Positions 27,161 through 37,081 of a DNA stretch of 64,000 bases are shown piece by piece. The notes beneath the pieces were generated by a model. That model saw only the letters and a list, made by a program, of their open reading frames with translations. It made no database searches and was not told the origin of the DNA. The first letter of the stretch is position 1. Each line of letters opens with the position of its first letter. Made by a program: the position numbers and the translations under genes. The stretch is from Bacillota bacterium. GTDB lineage: Bacteria; Bacillota; Clostridia; Clostridiales; Clostridiaceae. The stretch covers positions 1-64,000 of the forward strand of contig JAEZKY010000021.1 in assembly GCA_023435985.1 (NCBI GenBank). Direction: 5' to 3'.

Positions 27161-27938
27161 TATACTTTTTTCTATAATTAGAAGGAGTGATTTTTAAATT
27201 TTTCATAAATACTCGGCTAAGGTAAAAGCCATTATCATAACCACATTTGGAAGCAATACATTCTAGTGTGTCATCTGTTCTTAGCAATAATACCTGAGCT
27301 CTTCTTAAGCGTAGAGAAGTCACATATTCTATTGGAGTCGTTCCAATACATTTCTTAAATCTTCTTGTGAACTGTACAGAACTAAGTCCTAATGAATCAG
27401 ATAAATCTTTAATTTTAATTGAATTATAAGCATTTTTATTTAGATATTTAAGAGAGTAATTTATAAGTTCATCTTGAACGAAGTTCTTAGGAAAATTACT
27501 GAATTGTGTCTCTATATAATAAAGTTTAATAATGTCACTTATTAATGAGTTTTTCCATTGATTTAGCTCTTTATTATTGTTATGACAAAATAGCTTTAAG
27601 TAATAATATGTATTATTAAGTCTTTTTAGATCAGAGACCGATATTTTACCAACAGGAAAAGAGCTTACATCATCTTGATTATGTATTGAAAAATTTATGA
27701 AGTGAAAAGTCAGATCATTTATAACCTTTCTTTTGAAAATCATACCAGGAGGGCAAATAATAATATCTCCAAACTTCCCCAATCCTTTGTGAGATGAGAT
27801 TTCAAAATCACATTCACCATCTTCAATAGCATATAACACCCAATTAGAATCTATATCTTCATCCAGTAAAAAATGCTCTTTCTTATCCCAGAAAATATGT
27901 TGATTAATAGTTATATTTAAATTATTTAACCCAAACAT
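27156..27938 (-). CDS. AraC-family transcriptional regulator
   Basis: 260 residues: an N-terminal cupin-like sensor domain (about 1-150, with GDIIICPPG) and a C-terminal double helix-turn-helix (IKDLSDSLGLSSVQFTRRFKK; DDTLECIASKCGYDNGFYLSRVFMK). Divergent from the FAD oxidoreductase/MFS operon, which it probably controls, likely as an activator responding to the carbohydrate those genes process. RBS GGGAGGAT upstream of ATG. Confidence 0.88.
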   Translation of the reverse strand: MFGLNNLNITINQHIFWDKKEHFLLDEDIDSNWVLYAIEDGECDFEISSHKGLGKFGDIIICPPGMIFKRKVINDLTFHFINFSIHNQDDVSSFPVGKISVSDLKRLNNTYYYLKLFCHNNNKELNQWKNSLISDIIKLYYIETQFSNFPKNFVQDELINYSLKYLNKNAYNSIKIKDLSDSLGLSSVQFTRRFKKCIGTTPIEYVTSLRLRRAQVLLLRTDDTLECIASKCGYDNGFYLSRVFMKNLKITPSNYRKKYK

Positions 27939-28279
27939 TTAGCAAATCCTCCCTAAAGAACAAAAAAGTATATAGAAATTATAAAGAAATAAAGTTAAAA
28001 TGTAAACATTTTAATTTTGATTTATATTATTTAGTTAAATTAAGAAAGGTTCTAGTTCCTTTATGAAATAAAGTATATGGAAATGATATGTTAGTGAATT
28101 CAAAAAATAAGCGTGTTGATATATTATAGAAATATAATCAGTGAGGATGAGATAAGAAAAATAATGTATAATCTTGTTTAATGCTGGTTATGGAGAACTA
28201 TACAATGCATTGTAAACATTTAAATAAAAATTAGTTAAAGCATGAAAGTAAATTAATCTGTCTATAAAGGGAGCGCGTT
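27939..28279. promoter_or_regulatory. Divergent control region with two palindromes
   Basis: No gene. AAAATGT-AA-ACATTTT lies at 27997-28012 and the perfect 14-base palindrome TACAATGCATTGTA at 28201-28214, the latter about 65 bases before the oxidoreductase start. Both are candidate operators. Core promoter hexamers are not clear. Confidence 0.4.
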
Positions 28280-30517
28280 ATGGATTACAAAAATGTAAAA
28301 AAAGATATAACTATAATAGGAGGGGGATTAGCAGGTGTATGTGCTGCAATTTCTGCTGCTAGAAATGGAAAAACTGTCTCGCTAATTCAAAATCGTAGCG
28401 TTTTAGGTGGAAACTCTAGTAGTGAAATTCGTGTATGGGTTTGTGGAGCAACTAAGCATGGTATTAATAGATATGCTAGGGAAACAGGAATCATGGGAGA
28501 ATTGTTCTTAGAAAATCAATATCGAAATCCAGATGGAAATCCCTATATATGGGATTTATTGCTACTAGAGAAAGTAAAGGCTGAAAAAAATATTTCATTA
28601 TTTTTAAATACAGAAGTGTCAGAGTTGGATGTAGTTGAGGTGGAAAAAGAAAATGAAATAAAATCTGTAATAGGATGGACTGTTGGATCAGAAATAAAGA
28701 CTAAATTTGAAAGTGATATATATTTGGATTGTTCAGGGGATGGCTTAGTTGGGGCATTGGCAGGAGCTAAATATAATATTGGAAGAGAAGCACGCCATGA
28801 GTTTAATGAGTTATTAGCACCTGAAAAGTCTGATAAAATTTTATTAGGAAGCACTATATTATTTTATACTAAAGATGTTGGACACGCAGTTAGATTTGTA
28901 CCGCCTAATTTTGCAAAAGATATTAGTAAAACTAGCATTCCTAAAAATAGAGTTATAAAATGCAGCGATTCTGGATGTTGTTATTGGTGGATAGAACTAG
29001 GTGGAGAAATAGATGTTGTTAAAAATAATGAAGTCATAAGGGACGAATTATGGGCATTAGTTTATGGAATATGGGATTATATAAAAAATTCAGGAAATTA
29101 TGATGCTGATAATTTAACTTTGGAATGGGTTGGATCAATACCAGGTAAGAGAGAGTACAGAAGGTTTATTGGAGATTATGTCTTAAATCAAAATGATATT
29201 ATTAATCAGACTGAATTTGAGGATAGGATTGCATTTGGAGGATGGTCAATTGATCTTCATCCTGAAAAAGGAATATATGAAGAAAGCAGTGGTTCAAAGA
29301 ATATACAAGCAGATGGCATTTTTCACATCCCATTCCGTTCGACTTATTCTGTAAACGTATCAAACTTGATGTTTGCGGGAAGAAACATTAGTGCATCACA
29401 TATAGCTTTTGGGGCAACTAGGGTTATGGCTACTTGTGCAACTATAGGCGAAGCAGTTGGAGCAGCAGCAGTTATATGCGTTGATAAGAAAATTAAACCA
29501 AGAGATGTGTATAAAAAATATATCACGAAATTACAGCAAATGTTATTGAAGCAGGATGGATCTATTATAGGAATAAAAAATCAAGATGAAGAGGATAAAG
29601 CTCAATTTTCATCGGTAAAAGCATCTGGTTATCTAAAAAAAATAGAAATCAATAATTCAGAAGCTGAGTATAATTTGATTACTGATATTGGTATATTATT
29701 TCCAATTGAAGGAGAGATAGATGATATAAAAATATTAGTTTCAAGTTTAGAAGAAACTAATTTGGAAGTCGAACTTTGGAATACAGGCAGGGCTGAAAAT
29801 TATATTCCTAAAAGTCTTGAGAAGAGTGCGAAGATAAGATTACAACAAGGAAAAAATCAATGGATTAAAACTGGTTTAGACTTAAAATCAGAAATAGGGA
29901 AAAATATATTTTTAATTGTAAGAGCTAATGATAAAGTATCAGTACATTTATCTTATAAACCATTAACAGGAGTACTTTCATTTACTAAAAAAGCAATAGA
30001 AAATACGAATTTAGATGATTATATAGGAGCAAACCCAATTGTTGAATGGTCAATGAAGGATATGGTTAGAAAAGAATTTTGCTTTAAGATTAATGGGGAA
30101 ACAGATGTATATTCTCCTGATAAAATCATAGATGGTTATCTAAGACCTTATGGGGGTCCACATATGTGGATATCTGATGAAATAAGAGATAGTAATCAAT
30201 GGATTGAGCTTGATTGGGAAAATAATATCGAAATTAATGAAATTCATATTACTTTTAATGACGATGTAAATGAAGATCTTATAAATCTCCATCATCACTA
30301 TACTGATTTTTCAGTGATGCCTGAGTTGGTAAAGGATTATAAGATTGATATATGTGAAGATAACCAATGGAAAACCATTATAGTTAAAAAAGATAACCGT
30401 AAGAGAAAACAAATATTTAAGGAATTAAAGGGAATTTTAACAAATAAATTGAGAATTAGTATTGAATCCACAAATGGCGGTCAAAGAGTTGAACTTGTAG
30501 AAGTAAGAGTTTATTGA
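28280..30517 (+). CDS. FAD-dependent oxidoreductase (FAD_oxidored family) with C-terminal extension
   Basis: 745 residues. An FAD Rossmann motif (IIGGGLAGVCAAISAARNGK) is followed by GGNSSSEIRVWVCGATKHG, the family hallmark. A second conserved block lies near residues 350-410 (FHIPFRSTYSVNVSNLMFAG, ATRVMATCATIGEAVG). The C-terminal 300 residues look beta-rich and hydrophilic, possibly a carbohydrate-binding fold. Substrates of this family are mostly unknown, though many occur in polysaccharide or sugar-acid loci. No signal peptide, so cytosolic. Co-transcribed with the MFS porter 36 bases downstream. Confidence 0.78.
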   Translation: MDYKNVKKDITIIGGGLAGVCAAISAARNGKTVSLIQNRSVLGGNSSSEIRVWVCGATKHGINRYARETGIMGELFLENQYRNPDGNPYIWDLLLLEKVKAEKNISLFLNTEVSELDVVEVEKENEIKSVIGWTVGSEIKTKFESDIYLDCSGDGLVGALAGAKYNIGREARHEFNELLAPEKSDKILLGSTILFYTKDVGHAVRFVPPNFAKDISKTSIPKNRVIKCSDSGCCYWWIELGGEIDVVKNNEVIRDELWALVYGIWDYIKNSGNYDADNLTLEWVGSIPGKREYRRFIGDYVLNQNDIINQTEFEDRIAFGGWSIDLHPEKGIYEESSGSKNIQADGIFHIPFRSTYSVNVSNLMFAGRNISASHIAFGATRVMATCATIGEAVGAAAVICVDKKIKPRDVYKKYITKLQQMLLKQDGSIIGIKNQDEEDKAQFSSVKASGYLKKIEINNSEAEYNLITDIGILFPIEGEIDDIKILVSSLEETNLEVELWNTGRAENYIPKSLEKSAKIRLQQGKNQWIKTGLDLKSEIGKNIFLIVRANDKVSVHLSYKPLTGVLSFTKKAIENTNLDDYIGANPIVEWSMKDMVRKEFCFKINGETDVYSPDKIIDGYLRPYGGPHMWISDEIRDSNQWIELDWENNIEINEIHITFNDDVNEDLINLHHHYTDFSVMPELVKDYKIDICEDNQWKTIIVKKDNRKRKQIFKELKGILTNKLRISIESTNGGQRVELVEVRVY

Positions 30518-30553
30518 CAAAATAACTTACTCACATATAAGGAGGAATAGAAT

Positions 30554-31870
30554 ATGAATATCAATGGAAATCATGAAATTAATGAGGTTCAAGAGAAACC
30601 TACTAAAATCAGGTACTTTGTATTAGCTTTAATATTTATGAATATAGTAATAAACTACATGGATCGTTCTAATATATCTGTAGCAGCATCACATATGTCA
30701 AAAGATTTACAATTGTCAACTGTTCAAATGGGATTAATATTTTCAGCATTTGGCTGGGTATATGCAGCATTACAAATACCTAGTGGATATTTGGTCGATA
30801 AATTTAAACCACGTGCTGTATATGCCTGTAGCTTATTTATATGGTCACTGGCTACATTATTGCAAAGCCTTGTTGGTAGTTTTGGTTCATTATTAGGATT
30901 ACGTTTATCTATAGGATGCTTTGAAGCACCAGTAATGCCAGCTAGCAATAAAGTTGCGTCGAGCTGGTTTCCAACAAATGAACGCGCATCTGCCATTGCA
31001 ATATATTCATCAGCACAATTTGTTGGATTAGCGTTTGTAAGTCCATTGTTATTTATACTAGAAGATAAGTTCGGTTGGAAATTTTTATTTATACTAACAG
31101 GAGTAGTGGGCATAGCATGGTCTATAGTGTGGTATGCGTTATATAGAGATCCAAACAAAAGTAAACGTATAAATAATGCTGAATTAAATTATCTAAAAGA
31201 TGGAGGGGCTATAATAGAGGCAGATGCAAGTTTAACTTCTGCCAAACCTAAAACACAATTTAAATTTAGTGATTTAAAAATGATGTTTTCTAATAGAAAG
31301 TTGATAGGAATATATATTGGACAATTTACCATATCATCAACATTTTGGTTTTTCTTAACCTGGTTCCCAACTTATCTTGTAGAATATAGACATTTAAGTT
31401 TTATAAAATCTGGTTTTGTATCATCAGTACCATATTTAGCAGCGTTTTGCGGAGTTTTAGTTTCAGGCTTTGTATCAGATAATCTTATAAAAAGAGGAGT
31501 TTCTATGGGCGTGGCAAGAAAAACTCCGATAATAATAGGGTTATTATTAACAACTACGATAATAGGAGCTAATTTTGTTGACAGTACTCCATTAATAGTA
31601 ATGTTTATGGCTATAGCATTCTTTGGAAATGGACTAGCTACTATTACCTGGGTGTTTGTATCATTATTAGCACCTAAAAATTTAGTGGGTTTAGCTGGTG
31701 GTGTATTTAATTGTACAGGAGCCTTATCCTCAATAGTAATTCCAATTGTTATTGGTATAATTGTATCAGGCGGAAACTTTACCCCAGCAATAGCATTGAT
31801 AGGAATTTTAGCATTAATAGGTGCGTTGTCATATATATTTATTGTTGGAAAAATAGAAGAAGAAAACTAA
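30554..31870 (+). CDS. MFS transporter, anion:cation symporter type (ACS, sugar-acid porter-like)
   Basis: 438 residues, twelve membrane segments. The N-terminal segment MNIVINYMDRSNISVAASHM and the loop 2-3 motif PSGYLVDKFKPR are characteristic of glucarate/galactonate/hexuronate porters. It probably imports an organic anion such as a sugar acid that the preceding oxidoreductase modifies. RBS AAGGAGG. Ends with an intrinsic terminator. Confidence 0.87.
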   Translation: MNINGNHEINEVQEKPTKIRYFVLALIFMNIVINYMDRSNISVAASHMSKDLQLSTVQMGLIFSAFGWVYAALQIPSGYLVDKFKPRAVYACSLFIWSLATLLQSLVGSFGSLLGLRLSIGCFEAPVMPASNKVASSWFPTNERASAIAIYSSAQFVGLAFVSPLLFILEDKFGWKFLFILTGVVGIAWSIVWYALYRDPNKSKRINNAELNYLKDGGAIIEADASLTSAKPKTQFKFSDLKMMFSNRKLIGIYIGQFTISSTFWFFLTWFPTYLVEYRHLSFIKSGFVSSVPYLAAFCGVLVSGFVSDNLIKRGVSMGVARKTPIIIGLLLTTTIIGANFVDSTPLIVMFMAIAFFGNGLATITWVFVSLLAPKNLVGLAGGVFNCTGALSSIVIPIVIGIIVSGGNFTPAIALIGILALIGALSYIFIVGKIEEEN

Positions 31871-31907
31871 ATTAAAAAACATATTTATAAAATTAACTCA
31901 AGATAAA

Positions 31908-31945
31908 AGTTAATGCTTTAATATTATTGCATTAGCTTTTTTTAT
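31908..31945 (+). terminator. Intrinsic terminator of the oxidoreductase/MFS operon
   Basis: AGTTAATGC and GCATTAGCT (one G-T pair) with a 12-base loop, then TTTTTTATTATTATTT. Confidence 0.85.
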
Positions 31946-32223
31946 TATTATTTGTAGATTTGAGCGAAAATTTATATATATAAGTTCTAAATAATATGAT
32001 TCATTCTTTATAGAGCTACTTGGTTAGTAATAACTGAACTGAGAGGTTAAATTAGATATTTATGAACTAAGTTTTTTAGAACCTATATAATAAATACAAT
32101 TTTAAATAACTTTATATTTAAATTGGCACATGTTATATCGATTTTGCGGAATAATATTCTAGAAGCTATTTAAAGCATTAGTAAACACGAAGTTTTAGAT
32201 GCATAAAAGTGGAGGGAAATATT
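31946..32223 (+). other. Intergenic region before the APC permease
   Basis: No gene, riboswitch or clear promoter recognised. A TTGGCAC at 32123 is not followed by a -12 element. Confidence 0.5.
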
Positions 32224-33696
32224 ATGAAGAAAAAATATAATGGATTATCTGCCTGGCAGATTACAATGATGGCACTTGGAAGCATTATAGGAGGCTCATT
32301 TTTTCTTGGCTCATCTGTGGCTATAAATGCAGCAGGGCCTGCTATTATAATATCGTACATATTAGGAGGATTCATGGTGTATTTTATATTATACGCTTTA
32401 TCGGAAATGACTGTGGCTAATCCTGATTCAGGATCTTTCAGAACTTTTGCAACCCAAGCTTTTGGACCAGGAATGGGATTTGTTGTAGGCTGGGTTTATT
32501 GGGTTGGAATGATACTTTCAATGTCTAGTGAGGCTACAGCTGTGTCCATTTTGTTACAGGAATGGATTCCAAGCATATCAATAGCCATTGGTGGTACTAT
32601 TATAATAATAGGTGTAACGTTGCTCAATCTTTTAGGGGCAGACAAATTAAGTAAGCTCACAAGTGGACTTTCTGCAATAAAATTAATAACTATAATTTCT
32701 TTCATAATTATATCATTATTATTAGTTACAGGAATAATTTCAGGAAGAGCAGCTGTTGGGGCAGGAGAATTAATGCGTGAGCCTCTAATACCAGGGGGAA
32801 CAGGAGGCATTGCCGGAAGCATGCTCATAGTTGTTTTTGCTTATGCGGGGTTTGAAATAATTGGGCTCGCAGCTTCAGAAGCATATAATCCTAAGGAAAC
32901 AATTCCTAAAGCAATTAATTATACGGTCATAACTCTTGTTGGTTTATATATACTTTATATTGCGGCATTACTACCATTAATTCCTACTTCAGAGCTTAAT
33001 GAAGACATAAGTCCCATGGTAGCAGCACTTAATAGATGGGGAATTACATGGGTAGGTAATATTATAAATTTGGTACTTATTACAGCTATACTTTCTGCAT
33101 CTCTTGCATCTATGTTTGGAATCGCAAGAATGCTAAGATCTCTTGCAGATGAAGGAGATGCTCCGAAGTGGTTGAAAGATAAAGGAGATATTCCTTATAA
33201 GGCAATATTAGTTTCAGGTTTTTCTATGCTTTTAGGTTTAGGCTTTGGATTATTATTCCCTAGAATATACTTATTCTTAATAAGCTCTGGGGGATTTGCA
33301 TTACTGTTTACCTATGCAGTAATTATGGCAACTCATATACGCTTCCGTAAAAGAAATGGATGTCCGCCAGATGGAAAGTGCCAAATGCCTGGGTATCCAT
33401 ATACATCTTGGATCGGTCTAATAAGTATGATAATTGTTATTTTTAGTATGCCTCTTATTCCTGATCAGGCTCCAGCACTTATAGTGGGATTGCTAATGGT
33501 AGCATTTTTTTCATTAATTTATATGGGAATGAATTTCTTAAATAATTCGACTAAAAATGCATATATGAAGATAAATAGCAGAAAATATAAGTCTAAGTTT
33601 TCAACAGAATTTTCGGAAGAGTTAATAGATGACAATCATGAAGAAAAGAGTAGCAAAACATGTAAAGAACAATGTGATACCTGCAATAAGAAGTAA
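32224..33696 (+). CDS. APC-family amino acid permease
   Basis: 490 residues, about twelve membrane segments. TM1 holds the family motif MMALGSIIGGSFFLGSS and TM6 the motif FAYAGFEIIGLAASE. It is a proton- or antiport-driven amino acid transporter; specificity is not readable. The ATG at 32224 has GGAGGG 7 bases upstream. The last 60 residues form a charged cytoplasmic tail ending in CKEQCDTCNKK, three cysteines spaced C-x3-C-x2-C, unusual for this family. Confidence 0.88.
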   Translation: MKKKYNGLSAWQITMMALGSIIGGSFFLGSSVAINAAGPAIIISYILGGFMVYFILYALSEMTVANPDSGSFRTFATQAFGPGMGFVVGWVYWVGMILSMSSEATAVSILLQEWIPSISIAIGGTIIIIGVTLLNLLGADKLSKLTSGLSAIKLITIISFIIISLLLVTGIISGRAAVGAGELMREPLIPGGTGGIAGSMLIVVFAYAGFEIIGLAASEAYNPKETIPKAINYTVITLVGLYILYIAALLPLIPTSELNEDISPMVAALNRWGITWVGNIINLVLITAILSASLASMFGIARMLRSLADEGDAPKWLKDKGDIPYKAILVSGFSMLLGLGFGLLFPRIYLFLISSGGFALLFTYAVIMATHIRFRKRNGCPPDGKCQMPGYPYTSWIGLISMIIVIFSMPLIPDQAPALIVGLLMVAFFSLIYMGMNFLNNSTKNAYMKINSRKYKSKFSTEFSEELIDDNHEEKSSKTCKEQCDTCNKK

Positions 33697-33751
33697 TTTT
33701 AAATAAAACCTAAATTTAGAAAGTAATATATTTTTAAAATTATAAATGCTT

Positions 33752-33862
33752 AAAAATGGGACTGTCGAATTAAGAAAATCAGTCATAATACATTGTATTA
33801 AAATTTGAAAATCTAATTAAATGTATTGTAGTTTTTCTTCTTTGTATGATAGTCCAATTTTT
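33752..33862. repeat. Long imperfect fold-back element (about 110 bases)
   Basis: Outer arms AAAAATGGGACTGTC and GATAGTCCAATTTTT match at 13 of 15 positions; inner AATACATT/AATGTATT also pairs. It lies between the convergent permease and GntR genes, so it could terminate both, but its size suggests an inserted palindromic element. Confidence 0.55.
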
Positions 33863-33930
33863 CTTCCATAAGTAAGAAGTATATTAATTTTTAGAAAATA
33901 ATATTATTGAAATATAGCAAAGTTTAAATT

Positions 33931-34620
33931 TTATCGTCTGCAGTAATATTGGAGCTTGTTCTCTCGCGTTGTACTTATAGAATACTCATATATTCGTTTA
34001 TTAGTTAAATAACCTATGTTTTCAACTTGCATAACAACAGATTCATTAGGTAAATCTAGTAAGTTACTTTTATATTCATTTAATTTAACAGGACTCACAG
34101 TTCTAATACCATGGCTTATTTTATAATCATATTGAGATTCAATATAAGAAAGAAGACTTGCCTCACAATCTATAGCAGTAAGATTAGAAAATAGAGAATA
34201 AGGCATATAAATTTCTTCCATATGAATAGGACGTGAGTCTATATAGCGGACTCTCTTTATAAGCCAAACCTTCGAAGCTTGTTCTATTTGTAGCAATTCA
34301 CTAAGTTTAGCCGAAGCTTTAGTTAATTCAAATTCTTTAACCTCTGATTTAATATTTTCTGAATTAAAATAATCAGATAGAGAAGATAAAAAAAGAATAC
34401 TATTATTATAATGAGTAATATCACTGACAAAGGTTGAACCATCATCAGTTTTAAATAAATATCCTCGCTCAATTAAGTGTCCAATTGCCTTCCTTACGGT
34501 GTGCCTATTACATTCATATTTTATTGCCAATTGTGTTTCAGAAGGAATACGAGAGGCTATTGCAATTTTTTCTGATGTAATCTTTTCTATTAAGTCATTA
34601 ATAATATAATCGCTTTTCAA
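33931..34620 (-). CDS. GntR-family regulator with UTRA domain
   Basis: 229 residues: N-terminal winged helix (about 1-70; PSETQLAIKYECNRHTVRKAI) and C-terminal UTRA effector domain (about 85-229; KVWLIKRVRYIDSRPIHMEEIYMP). Such HutC-type regulators sense sugar phosphates or amino compounds. TTG start at 34620 with GGAGG six bases upstream; a frame to 34659 lacks a site. Divergent from the GH1 gene, which it most likely represses until a phosphorylated beta-glucoside appears. Confidence 0.88.
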   Translation of the reverse strand: MKSDYIINDLIEKITSEKIAIASRIPSETQLAIKYECNRHTVRKAIGHLIERGYLFKTDDGSTFVSDITHYNNSILFLSSLSDYFNSENIKSEVKEFELTKASAKLSELLQIEQASKVWLIKRVRYIDSRPIHMEEIYMPYSLFSNLTAIDCEASLLSYIESQYDYKISHGIRTVSPVKLNEYKSNLLDLPNESVVMQVENIGYLTNKRIYEYSISTTRENKLQYYCRR

Positions 34621-34767
34621 TTTTAACCTCCAAATAATAAGCTTAATAATTAAAAACATTATAACATAGGTTCAAAACTTCTTGTATAGACAGGTAATGA
34701 AAGTTGAATCTAGCGAGTTTACAATTAATATAAGACTTAGATTTTGTGAATAAGAGGAGGAACTACT

Positions 34768-36138
34768 GTGAAGGAAGAAAAAGTTAAAATAATTCCAAGA
34801 GGATTTCTATGGGGAAGTGCAGTTACGTCATTTCAGAGTGAAGGAGCTTCAAAAGAAGGAGGCAAAGGAATTTCTATAGTTGATAGGAGAGAAATAAAAG
34901 AAGGTTTTTCTAATTGGGAAATAGCTGTTGATTTTTATCATAGGTATAAGGAAGATATTGCATTATTTAAAGAATTGGGCATTAATAGTTATCGTACAAG
35001 CGTTTCGTGGACTAGAATCATTCCTGATGGCGAAGGTGAAGTAAATGAAGAAGGTTTAAAATTTTATCACGATTTATTTGATGAATTAATAGCTAATGGA
35101 ATAGAGCCAGTTATTACTCTTTATCATTTTGACTTACCACAAGCTTTGGCTGAAAAATATAATGGGTTTGCATCAAGAAAAGTTGTAGATTTGTTTGAAA
35201 GATATGTAAAAGTTGTATTTGAAAGTTTTAAAGATAAAGTTAAATATTGGATAACCTTTAATGAGCAGAATTTAGTACTTGTTCGTCCACAATTATGGGG
35301 TGTGACAATAACAAATGCAGTGGATAGAGAAGCATTATCTTATCAGGTATGTCACAATGTTTTTATAGCCCATGCTAAAGCTTCGAAGCTCTTACATGAA
35401 ATAATTCCAGATGGTAAAATGGGTGGAATGGTTACTTATATGACAACATATCCAGCAACCTGTAAACCAGAGGATGCATTAGCAAATTTAAAATTTAAAG
35501 AATTTTTTAATGACTTATACTTTGATGTATTTACTTATGGAGAATATCCATCGTATGTAACAAGTGATTGGGAAAGGAAAAATATAAAGCCAGTATTTGA
35601 AGATGGGGATGTAGAGCTCTTAAAAGAAAATACAGTTGATTATTTGAGTTTCAGTTATTATCAAAGTACAATTGTAGAAAACTATGGAGAAGAAGATAAT
35701 GATATTATGAAAGGCGTTAGTCCAAATCCATTATTAAAGAAAAATGAATGGGGATGGGCTGTTGACCCCATAGGTTTTAGAATAGCCTTAAAAGATATAT
35801 ATGCAAGATATAAAATGCCAATTTTTGTAACAGAAAATGGAGTCGGTGTAAAAGAGGAATTAAATGAAAATAATACGGTAGAAGATGATTATAGAATAGA
35901 GTATCTAAAAGCACATATTGAGCAAATGAAGCTTGCAATGGAAGAAGGTGTAGATGTCATAGGCTATTTAACTTGGGGGTGTACTGATATTTTAAGCTCT
36001 CAAGGCGAAATGAAAAAAAGATATGGATTTATATTTGTCAATCGTGATGAAACTGATATGAGAGATTTAAAAAGATATAAGAAAAAAAGCTTTGAATGGT
36101 TTAAAAATATAATTGCCACAAATGGAGGAGGTTTATAG
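34768..36138 (+). CDS. Glycoside hydrolase family 1, 6-phospho-beta-glucosidase type
   Basis: 456 residues, normal GH1 barrel length. Acid/base Glu is in TFNEQN and nucleophile Glu in FVTENG. The phosphate-binding pattern SSQGEMKKRYGFIFV (Ser, Lys, Tyr) marks 6-phospho-beta-glycosidases. It hydrolyses PTS-imported cellobiose-6P or aryl-beta-glucoside-6P in the cytosol. No PTS gene accompanies it, so the transporter must be elsewhere, possibly the IIC at 19629. GTG start with GAGGAGG upstream. Confidence 0.88.
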   Translation: MKEEKVKIIPRGFLWGSAVTSFQSEGASKEGGKGISIVDRREIKEGFSNWEIAVDFYHRYKEDIALFKELGINSYRTSVSWTRIIPDGEGEVNEEGLKFYHDLFDELIANGIEPVITLYHFDLPQALAEKYNGFASRKVVDLFERYVKVVFESFKDKVKYWITFNEQNLVLVRPQLWGVTITNAVDREALSYQVCHNVFIAHAKASKLLHEIIPDGKMGGMVTYMTTYPATCKPEDALANLKFKEFFNDLYFDVFTYGEYPSYVTSDWERKNIKPVFEDGDVELLKENTVDYLSFSYYQSTIVENYGEEDNDIMKGVSPNPLLKKNEWGWAVDPIGFRIALKDIYARYKMPIFVTENGVGVKEELNENNTVEDDYRIEYLKAHIEQMKLAMEEGVDVIGYLTWGCTDILSSQGEMKKRYGFIFVNRDETDMRDLKRYKKKSFEWFKNIIATNGGGL

Positions 36139-36279
36139 GAATACGTATATAAATTCATAACTTGCAACATATATATTAAAGCAATGGATTGGATAGTGAT
36201 GACTATATATAGTTCTTCATAAATAAACAACTCATAAATTTAGCTTATATATAATAATTGTCTATATTAAGCAAAACTA

Positions 36280-36413
36280 GAAATAACATACATTTTTATT
36301 CCGCAGGACTTAAGAACTTTCAGCAGCTTAATTTCAAATGCCTGTTTTATAAAAATGTATGTTATTTCAATAAGCTACCACATAAGTCTATGTTTAAAGC
36401 TGGATAACTATAG
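36280..36413. repeat. Palindromic intergenic repeat, second family, copy 1
   Basis: GAAATAACATACATTTTTAT at 36280 is repeated as a perfect 20-bp inverted copy at 36349-36368. The following bases to about 36413 (TAAGCTACCACATAA... GTTTAAAG) recur at about 45140-45180. It lies in the convergent gap between GH1 and the FMN reductase gene. Confidence 0.65.
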
Positions 36414-36420
36414 TTTTCTC

Positions 36421-37050
36421 TTAACGTATAAAATTAGTAGCAACTCTAGGTTCTTTTTCTGGCAATGAGATTCCAGCCTTTTTACCTGCTTCTATAGATT
36501 TTAGAAGCCATGCCATGTTTCTACCTAAAACTCTCATAGTTTGCATTCCCTCTAAATCCTGTTTTACTTCTTCAGGAGTATTTCCATGAACCATATTCCA
36601 GTATTGTGAAGATACAACTGGCATATTTGCGATGGTTAAATATTTATTTAATTGATCAAAAGCGGAAGTTGATCCACCACGACGGCAGCTTACGATTGCA
36701 GCACCAGGTTTTAATTGAAATATACTTCCGCCAGCAAAGAATACTCTGTCTAAAAATGATGTGATTGCGCCAGATGGAGCTGCATAATGAACAGGCGAAC
36801 CAAAGATAAAACCATCAGCCTCTTTAGCCTTTTCTAAAAAAGTATTTACAAAATCATCATTAAACACACATTTACTATCCCCATTTCTATGACAGCCGCC
36901 ACAAGCAGTGCAGCCACGTATAGGTTTATTTCCAAGATGGAAAATTTCTATTTCAATATTTTCCTTTTCTAATTCTTTAGTTATTTCACTCAAAGCAGTA
37001 TAAGTACATCCTTGAGCTTTTGGACTACCATTAATAAGTAATACTTTCAT
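36421..37050 (-). CDS. NAD(P)H-dependent FMN reductase / iron-sulfur flavoprotein-like
   Basis: 209 residues, flavodoxin-like fold. N-terminal phosphate-loop LLINGSPKAQGCTYTAL binds FMN. The cluster CTACGGCHRNGDSKC (C-x2-C-x2-C-x7-C) matches the iron-sulfur flavoprotein motif, so a 4Fe-4S cluster next to FMN is plausible. GSPVHYAAPSG forms the second flavin loop. The ATG at 37050 follows AGGTGAG; a longer frame only runs into the repeat at 37082. Likely electron carrier or small-molecule reductase; partner unknown, though the hydrogenase locus begins 700 bases away on the other strand. Confidence 0.82.
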   Translation of the reverse strand: MKVLLINGSPKAQGCTYTALSEITKELEKENIEIEIFHLGNKPIRGCTACGGCHRNGDSKCVFNDDFVNTFLEKAKEADGFIFGSPVHYAAPSGAITSFLDRVFFAGGSIFQLKPGAAIVSCRRGGSTSAFDQLNKYLTIANMPVVSSQYWNMVHGNTPEEVKQDLEGMQTMRVLGRNMAWLLKSIEAGKKAGISLPEKEPRVATNFIR

Positions 37051-37081
37051 TTCAGATCTCACCTCATTATAATTTAAGATT

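Noticed and set aside
32123..32140. TTGGCAC resembling a sigma-54 -24 element before the APC permease
   Set aside because: The base positions five further on read ATAT, with no GC of the -12 element.
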